Part shown: positions 60,001-64,000 of the stretch, in pieces | Numbering within the stretch: position 1 is the stretch's first letter | Layout of the letters: each line of letters opens with the position of its first letter | Assembly: GCF_036588685.1 (NCBI RefSeq) | Contig: NC_086378.1 | Coordinates: 35,317,578 to 35,381,577 of the forward strand | DNA from: Mytilus trossulus | Taxonomy: Eukaryota; Mollusca; Bivalvia; Mytilida; Mytilidae | DNA: 64,000 nucleotides | Direction: 5' to 3' | Program-made: the position numbers and the translations under genes | The notes under the pieces: generated by a model | What the model saw: only the letters and a program-made list of their open reading frames with translations | Database searches by the model: none | What the model was told of the DNA's origin: nothing

Positions 60001-63000
60001 TTATCACTATCTTAGTCAATACCACTGTCCAACGATAATGACCAGTTATTCAAGAACTATTATATCATTATTTCCGAAGGTCTTTTATATTAAATAGGAA
60101 ATGTTTAAGGTTCAAGGGATGGCGAAGGATTTCAAAGGCAGAAGTCGAAAAAAAATCTTGACAACGCCATGGCTATAAAAAAGGACCAAAATCAAACAAT
60201 ACTACACAAAACAAAACATAGAAAACTACAGACGGTCATCACGAACCACACAAAGATGATGATGCTCTTATTGACTTTAACTTCAGGGATTAATTTCAGG
60301 TATACTAGTAGATGAATCCCAAAATTGGCTTTGATGTAAAAGTTGAAAATTGCTTGACTTCTCTGACCCGGCAGTAAAACCAATGCACTAGAAGGCTGGC
60401 CGTTTTTGTTGTGAGCGATACATAAATACTGAATTTTCTCCGGGCAGAATTGTTTCATTAAATGTGTGCAAATGCCTATTGTGTAAAATTAAATACACTC
60501 TGGAAGAGCTCTTACTGTTGACCTATTGCCGGTCGAAGTTTCGGTTCATATCCATCATGTTCTATTGTGTTATAGTACGTATGTCATCACGGTCAAACTA
60601 ATTTAGAGAACCTTCCTATTAAGTTTATTGTGTTTTCTTCCGGAATGTACGTTATATATGAGCTATCAGATATTAAGCAAACAACAATCATGTGATCACT
60701 TCAGTATTTAATAGTTGCAACGATTTACATTGGGAGTTCGACAATTGATTATTTTTTTTCTTTTTCTTTTCCATTTAACATGAAAACCTGTAAATTTATT
60801 TCCAGGTTGTTATGGCTTTAGTGGACCAAATGTGTGACCAATGTCCTCCTCTGGTTAAAGACTTACATTTTGAAAACATGTTTACTGAAGTACCGTATAC
60901 AGAGGCGTCAATTGGGTCTAAAAGGCCAATGTATCTTGGTTCAACCTACAACCTGGCGTAAGACAACGTCTGTTTTGATTTGATTTTTTAGCTATTTTTC
61001 ATACGAGATTCTTATAATAGTATTCGATTTGTTTTCTTGAAAAAATAAGTTATTATGAAGTTTTCAATTGCTTACACCCTAAATTAAGATTATCATCTAT
61101 ACCAGAATATTGAACAACATATTGCTGGAAAAAGTTTCTTACTGAAAATGAGTTATATATATAAACAATACACTTTGAAAAAAGTATTGTAACACATCCA
61201 TAGAAAACAATGTAAACTTATATGATATTAGAATGTGTATAATTTGGGTTTTACCAAACATTTTTAATCCATTATGTCTTAAATTTGCTATTAACTTACT
61301 TTTCATCCAATATTAATGTCCGCTACATGGATAGGACTTAACAGCTGCACGTAAATAGTTTTTCGCGTTTTTCTTAACTATTTTCTTCGGTAAAGCAGAC
61401 AAGACAAAACAAACTTGAATAGCGTTTTCAGTACATCTCTAATGATGTGTTTGTAGATGTTTTTTGTGTTCTGTTAAGTTGTTCCTTTTCAAATTGTTAC
61501 ACGATGATGACTGCTGTACCCATGATTTGACTATTTTATTTTTTATGTCTGTTCAGTTCACGCATCATTGTAAATATAACGGAATTCGGTGAGACTGTCA
61601 TAAAAGTGAGAGGTGTAGCGCTTTAAAACCAGGTTTAATCCACCAATTTCTACATTTGCAAATGCCTGTACAAAGTCAGGAATATGAAAGTTCTTGTCCA
61701 TTCGTTTTTGATGTGTTTTGTCATTTGATTTTAACTACAAACGGATTAAAAGTATTTGGTTAAACACAAATCATACACATTCTACATTGTTCACAATGGT
61801 GTTGCAATACTTTTTCCAGGTGTATATATATTTTAACTTACTTTTACGCAATATTTTCTAATTAGTAACATAATCCATTACATGATATATTCAAGAATTA
61901 CGGGTCGAGCAGACTGGAATAGTTTTTTTTCCAAATAATTAATCCTAGGAATAGATTACTTAGACTACTGGTTTGGTTTTATAAATATTTTGATTTGAGC
62001 GTCACTGATGAGTCGTATGTAGACGAAATGCGCGTCTGGCGTTCTAAATTATAATCCTGGTACCTTTGATACCTATTACCTTCAACTTTAAATTTGTGAT
62101 TTATTTGCTATTTTAACTTTTTGAATCTGGTGTACAAATTTTAATCCTGGTATTAATGATGAGCGTTTAAACTATGGGCCTATATCTATTTATGAATGTT
62201 CTGTCTCTAAAGCCCCTTTTTAAAACTAAAGTTTAGATATTTTAATAGATACATCCTCGTACTTTGATGCACACAAGTCATATTTTGCATGTACAGTTTT
62301 TTCATCTTCACTACATCAATTTCGTGAATACGTAAATTTCTGCAATAGAAAAATATTTACTTATTGCTTTGTTTGCCCTGTTTTATATTTGTTATTTTAT
62401 TTATGTAGGTCACCGTCTACTCGCGGATCAAGAATAGTGTTGGGTGATGTTATGGACCAAGACTCTAATAGACACATGTCTTTTGGAAGTAATGCTGCTG
62501 GATCATTACTTAGCATTGTTACCGGTAGATCATCGTATTCGTAAGTAAGACTTGGGGGTTTGCTCATTGATGAAGGCAGTATTCAGCTGACCCCTTAACA
62601 AAATGTGTACTAGTTCAATGAAAATGGACGTCACATTTAACTCAGCAACATAAAAATGAAACAAATTTTAAAAAAACTATACAAGACTAACAAAGGACAG
62701 AGGCTCCAGACTTGGGACGGACGCAAAAAATGCGGCGAGGTTAAACATGTTTTGTAAGGTCTCAATCCTCCCCTATACCTCTAGCCAATGAAGAATAAAC
62801 AAAGACAAGACAAGAAGCACAATAAATAAACTCATCATAGATACCAGGACTAAATTTAGTATATACGCAAGACGCGGGTTTGTTTACAAAAGACTCATCA
62901 GTGACGCTCGAATTCAAAAATGTCAAAAAGGCCAAATAAAGTACAAAGTTAAAAAGTCTGCTTAAAAGACTATCAAAATTTAATTGTTAATGTGTTGCCT

Positions 63001-63749
63001 GCTGAACATACAGTTTGAAATGTTATTTTTTGGGACGAAATTATCTTCTAAAAAAAGAGGACTGAATTTAGTTGATTTAAGTGAATATTTTATTGCCTTT
63101 TTTGTTTTGTTTTTGTAGACGACCACGTTTTTGTTCTACAAATTCTCACGATCATTTGTACAATATGCCACTAGAAAAACAATACATGGATTACCAGCCA
63201 ATACCAAATGGTATCAACCCTGAGACAATGAGTTATATGGATGAAGATACGGATTTTAAAAAGCCGTCAAGCTTGAAAGCTCCCAGAATGACCAAACGAA
63301 AGTCATGGTCATCTGATTCTAGTCTTACGAAACGAACTTTGGCCAGAGTTGCAATCACGGGGAGAGATAGATCTAATACAGATTCCAGAAAGTCAAGGAA
63401 AAGAAAAGTCAGTTTTCCTTTACATTTAATTAAATTCTTCAGTAGAACAGACTCCAGAAAATCTTCTAATGATTCAAATTCTACTGTTAAGTCTGTAGGG
63501 AAATCGTCAGTTAAAACGAGAAGCTTTGAGGAAGGACTTGAAAAAGACTTTGATTATGCACAGGAATACGTCCCACTAAGACGTGCACATGTTGACCCAA
63601 ATGATGATGAAAATTCAAATGAAATAGTGAAAAGTAAAAGTAAAGCTAGAAGGAGAAAAACAAGCTGTCCTCCGAATCTTTTCGAACATGTTTCCGATAT
63701 CAAGCGGAAACTTTCCTCGCCAGGTACCCATGACAGAACATCCAGGTAA
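48046..63749 (+). CDS. BEST: Bestrophin, Ca2+-activated chloride channel, 10 coding exons
   Basis: Exons: 48046-48224, 50641-50775, 53744-53910, 55367-55521, 56388-56465, 57209-57361, 58147-58227, 60806-60957, 62409-62540, 63119-63749. All junctions are GT-AG and in frame: 620 aa if the TAA at 63747-63749 is used. AG|GTAAAA at 63745/63746 could instead be a donor, with the gene running past the window. Over residues 1-316 numbering is colinear with human BEST1: [10 protein letters not shown] start with clasp residue A10, [13 protein letters not shown], neck residues I76/F80/F84 in [38 protein letters not shown] (228-238), and Ca-clasp [10 protein letters not shown] (297-306). [10 protein letters not shown] follows. 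The last exon is Ser/Arg/Lys-rich with KRKSW, two DSRKS and RRRKTS. Bestrophins form pentameric anion channels gated by cytosolic Ca2+. I cannot assign a paralogue. Confidence 0.95.
50110..50510. repeat. Repeat family D, best copy (bestrophin intron 1)
   Basis: 'ttgatttccgtccagtggca', 'gaagcctgtccggcatatat', 'ttgctttgcaagaggccaga', 'gtgcagagagcctgacgcta', 'gaggcactcgatttaacgtc' and 'gtcgaacgtggcagcgtact'. The order and words match a mussel repeat I recognise; the 73-codon minus ORF lies in it. Confidence 0.75.
51100..51500 (-). repeat. Repeat family A copy (bestrophin intron 2)
   Basis: Decayed fixed end 'aaaaagaagttaaggtatga', then 'ttgccaatgagacaacactc', 'ccgcatagtcggctgttata', 'gaaaactaacggcataatta', 'caaccactgaattacaggct', 'cctgacttgggacaaacaca' and 'cataaaaatcagttgga'. 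About 400 bp. Confidence 0.85.
51850..52015 (+). pseudogene. Decayed copy of the retroelement coding segment found at 52240-52615
   Basis: 'aaactagtcggggatatcgt', 'ttccaccaattacttaaaaa' and 'gtacctgaagaaaccttctt' parallel 'aaaccagggatatcgttacc', 'ataaattactcaaacctttt' and 'gtacctgtagaaacctcatt' in the next copy. Frame is lost. Confidence 0.5.
52240..52615 (+). pseudogene. Retroelement reverse-transcriptase-associated ORF remnant
   Basis: The open frame reads [58 protein letters not shown] and, after a frame disturbance, [12 protein letters not shown] recognise this block as the region just C-terminal to a reverse transcriptase in a retroelement common in bivalves and other invertebrates; the exact clade is not settled from this piece. 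The reverse transcriptase core itself is absent. The 94-codon ORF (52302-52586) is its longest intact stretch. Confidence 0.7.
52790..53606 (+). mobile_element. Retroelement 3' region ending in the family A tail, interrupted by a family B insertion
   Basis: Downstream of the coding remnant, sequence continues with 'gaccgtttaggacgtcctta', 'gcgagtactctcagatctgt', 'gtacccggccacgtccactt' and 'ttataccactgtctcaggtt'. After the family B insert (53109-53335) come 'attcagtggttgtcgtttgt', 'ttttatagctgactgcggta' and 'gagagttgtctcattgacaa', ending 'catcttctttttttat'. The final parts are the reverse complement of repeat A. This links family A to a retroelement 3' end. Confidence 0.75.
53108..53335 (-). 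repeat. Repeat family B, copy 2 (hammerhead core broken)
   Basis: 'aaataaactcatcatagata' end, 'cagacgcgcgtttttttt', 'cttatcagtgacgctcgaat' and 'cctaaaagttttgcca'. On the minus strand the core is CTGATAA instead of CTGATGA and the GAC-GAAA segment is replaced by an A-run, so it cannot fold as a hammerhead. It sits inside the family A tail at about 53108; GTAA flanks both sides. Confidence 0.85.
53965..54190 (+). repeat. Repeat family C, best copy (bestrophin intron 3)
   Basis: 'gtgtgtgcgtccgttagtcc', 'ggtcaaggtagtttttgaat', 'aacttagtacacatgttccc', 'tacgatatgatctttctaat' and 'ccggtccactgaacatagaa'. It begins within 60 bp of the exon 3 donor. Confidence 0.75.
54265..54450. repeat. Repeat family D fragment (bestrophin intron 3)
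   Basis: 'attgactgtcgattgtttaa', 'ccgtcaagtggcaaataatt' and 'cgacgtgacgtgcttgcgta' with 'tttatacatccca'. Diverged. Confidence 0.5.
55622..55850 (-). repeat. Repeat family B, copy 3 (hammerhead core disrupted by insertion)
   Basis: 'aaataaactcatcatagata', 'tacgccagacgcgcgtttcg', 'aaagactcaccgcgcagtga' and 'cgctcgaatccaaaaaagtt'. On the minus strand stem II, GAAA, GTC and stem I are intact, but CTGATGA has become CTG-CGCGG-TGA. A single local event would separate this copy from an active fold. Confidence 0.87.
56234..56302 (+). repeat. tRNA-derived sequence (SINE head or tRNA pseudogene) in bestrophin intron 4
   Basis: A-box TGGTGTAGTGG (56239-56249) and B-box GGTTCGATTCC (56283-56293) match the internal RNA polymerase III promoter consensus at tRNA-like spacing. 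The acceptor arms do not pair and the anticodon arm (cggactactaacacaatgg) is mismatched, so a functional tRNA is unlikely. A SINE origin is inferred; no clear tail defines its body. Confidence 0.55.
58355..58560. repeat. Dispersed repeat family F, copy 1 (bestrophin intron 7)
   Basis: 'aaccaggtttaatccaccat', 'gaaaatgcctgtaccaagtc' and 'gttcttgtccattcgttttt' recur at 61600-61735 in intron 8 in the same orientation. Confidence 0.8.
58979..59820 (+). mobile_element. 5'-truncated non-LTR retrotransposon end (reverse transcriptase C-terminus) in bestrophin intron 7
   Basis: An open frame from 58979 to the TAA at 59779 encodes about 266 residues with no stop. Residues from [20 protein letters not shown] through [17 protein letters not shown] (59365-59511) form the Cys/His zinc-binding motif found after the reverse transcriptase of many LINE ORF2 proteins. 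The reverse transcriptase core is missing, so this is a truncated insertion. The 3' end is 'gacaaataaagattattata', a typical short-repeat LINE terminus. The still-open frame suggests a fairly young insertion. It is sense to bestrophin. Confidence 0.8.
59964..60063. mobile_element. 100-bp palindromic mini-element
   Basis: 'ataatagtttttgaataact' then 'ggtcat' at the left is repeated inverted as 'atgaccagttattcaagaac' then 'tattat' at the right, with one mismatch. The centre (about 48 bp) is not palindromic. It could be a very small MITE or a hairpin relic; no target duplication is certain. Confidence 0.6.
60110..60245. repeat. Dispersed repeat family G fragment (bestrophin intron 7)
   Basis: 'gacaacgccatggctataaa' and 'aaacatagaaaactacagac' match the words at 14137-14340. 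Confidence 0.55.
61600..61740. repeat. Dispersed repeat family F, copy 2 (bestrophin intron 8)
   Basis: 'aaaaccaggtttaatccacc', 'tgcaaatgcctgtacaaagt' and 'ttcttgtccattcgtttttg', parallel to 58355-58560. Confidence 0.8.
61930..62095 (+). repeat. Repeat family B, copy 5 (plus orientation, intact hammerhead)
   Basis: The only family B copy in this window whose hammerhead strand is the plus strand: 'tttgagcgtcactgatgagt', 'agacgaaatgcgcgtctggc' and 'ataatcctggtacctttgat'. Outside the ribozyme it is well diverged from copies 1-4. Confidence 0.8.
61999..62042 (+). ncRNA. Type I hammerhead ribozyme motif, intact core, sense in bestrophin intron 8
   Basis: GCGTCA, CTGATGA, GTC-GTATGTA-GAC, GAAA, TGCGCG, TC, TGGCGT in order: a 6-bp stem I, complete catalytic core, 3-bp stem II with a 7-nt loop, a minimal helix III and cleavage triplet GTC. 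Substitutions relative to copy 1 fall in the stem II loop (TTTTGTA to GTATGTA) and in helix III (C to T, still pairable as a wobble). It lies about 370 nt upstream of the exon 9 acceptor, on the transcribed strand. Activity is untested. Confidence 0.75.
62575..62820. repeat. Repeat family E copy (bestrophin intron 9)
   Basis: 'ttcagctgaccccttaacaa', 'gtgtactagttcaatgaaaa', 'acaagactaacaaaggacag' and 'ctcaatcctcccctatacct'. It starts about 35 bp after the exon 9 donor. Confidence 0.75.
62822..62965 (-). repeat. Repeat family B, copy 4 (hammerhead core broken)
   Basis: 'aataaactcatcatagatac', 'acgcaagacgcgggtttgtt', 'agactcatcagtgacgctcg'. On the minus strand CTGATGA is intact, but GAC-GAAA has become AAC-AAAC, removing both stem II pairing and the GAAA core. 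It directly abuts a family E copy. Confidence 0.85.
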
Positions 63750-64000
63750 AATATAGCATTCTTAAAAATACAAAGGATATACATACATAGTTAAACGCAG
63801 TGCTTTCAAATGCAAGTTTAAAAAAAAGTAAAATCTCAAAAATACTGAACTTAGAGGAAAAAAATGTGCATTTTCATTTAAAATAGTTTAATAGAAATAA
63901 ATTTGTCGCCGTTTTGATTTGATGAACCTAAAACGTTATGGAAAATCAACAATTTAAAAAAAAAAAAAGAAAAAAAAGAACAGAATAATTTAAACCTAAT

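Overview
This is an A+T-rich eukaryotic window with long introns and wide gene-poor stretches. It is most likely from a marine bivalve, probably a Mytilus-type mussel. The reasons are that the protein-coding genes are animal genes (a motile-cilium radial-spoke gene, a neuronal bHLH gene and a bestrophin channel), and that many copies are present of dispersed repeats I know from mussel sequence, such as the 'aagaagatgtggtatgattg' family and the 'aataaactcatcatagata' family. The species call is inference; the gene identities rest on spliced translations that stay in frame across every junction.

Layout. 0.7-3.9 kb (+): NKAPD1 (C11orf57) homologue, 4 coding exons, 341 aa. 7.9-13.6 kb (-): RSPH1, radial spoke head MORN-repeat protein, 7 coding exons, 307 aa, with an X-box-like RFX site 92 bp upstream of its start. 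13.9-32.5 kb: a gene desert with repeats, an 18/19-bp minisatellite open in all three forward frames (25.5-26.1 kb) and one orphan ORF near 21 kb. 32.6-33.0 kb (+): NHLH1/NHLH2-type bHLH factor with an uninterrupted 147-aa coding region. 34-47 kb: mobile-element territory with a 187-bp MITE flanked by TTA, an 854-bp element whose inverted ends each hold two sub-repeats, a roughly 3.2-kb foldback-like element whose inverted ends are arrays of a TGTGCGCACA-containing 22-bp unit, and a 2.8-kb TA-flanked inverted-repeat pair. 48.0-63.7 kb (+): a bestrophin chloride channel in 10 coding exons (620 aa if the last frame stops at 63749), whose introns are loaded with retroelement pieces.

The most interesting signal is a dispersed repeat (family B, five copies) that carries a type I hammerhead ribozyme fold. 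Two copies keep the whole core: one at 14.0 kb on the minus strand, and one at 62.0 kb lying sense inside bestrophin intron 8. Three have different core-breaking changes. The commonest repeat (family A) reads as the 3' tail of a retroelement: most copies share one end and are truncated at the other, and one copy in bestrophin intron 2 lies downstream of reverse-transcriptase-associated coding sequence. The genes have unrelated functions and nothing suggests co-regulation.
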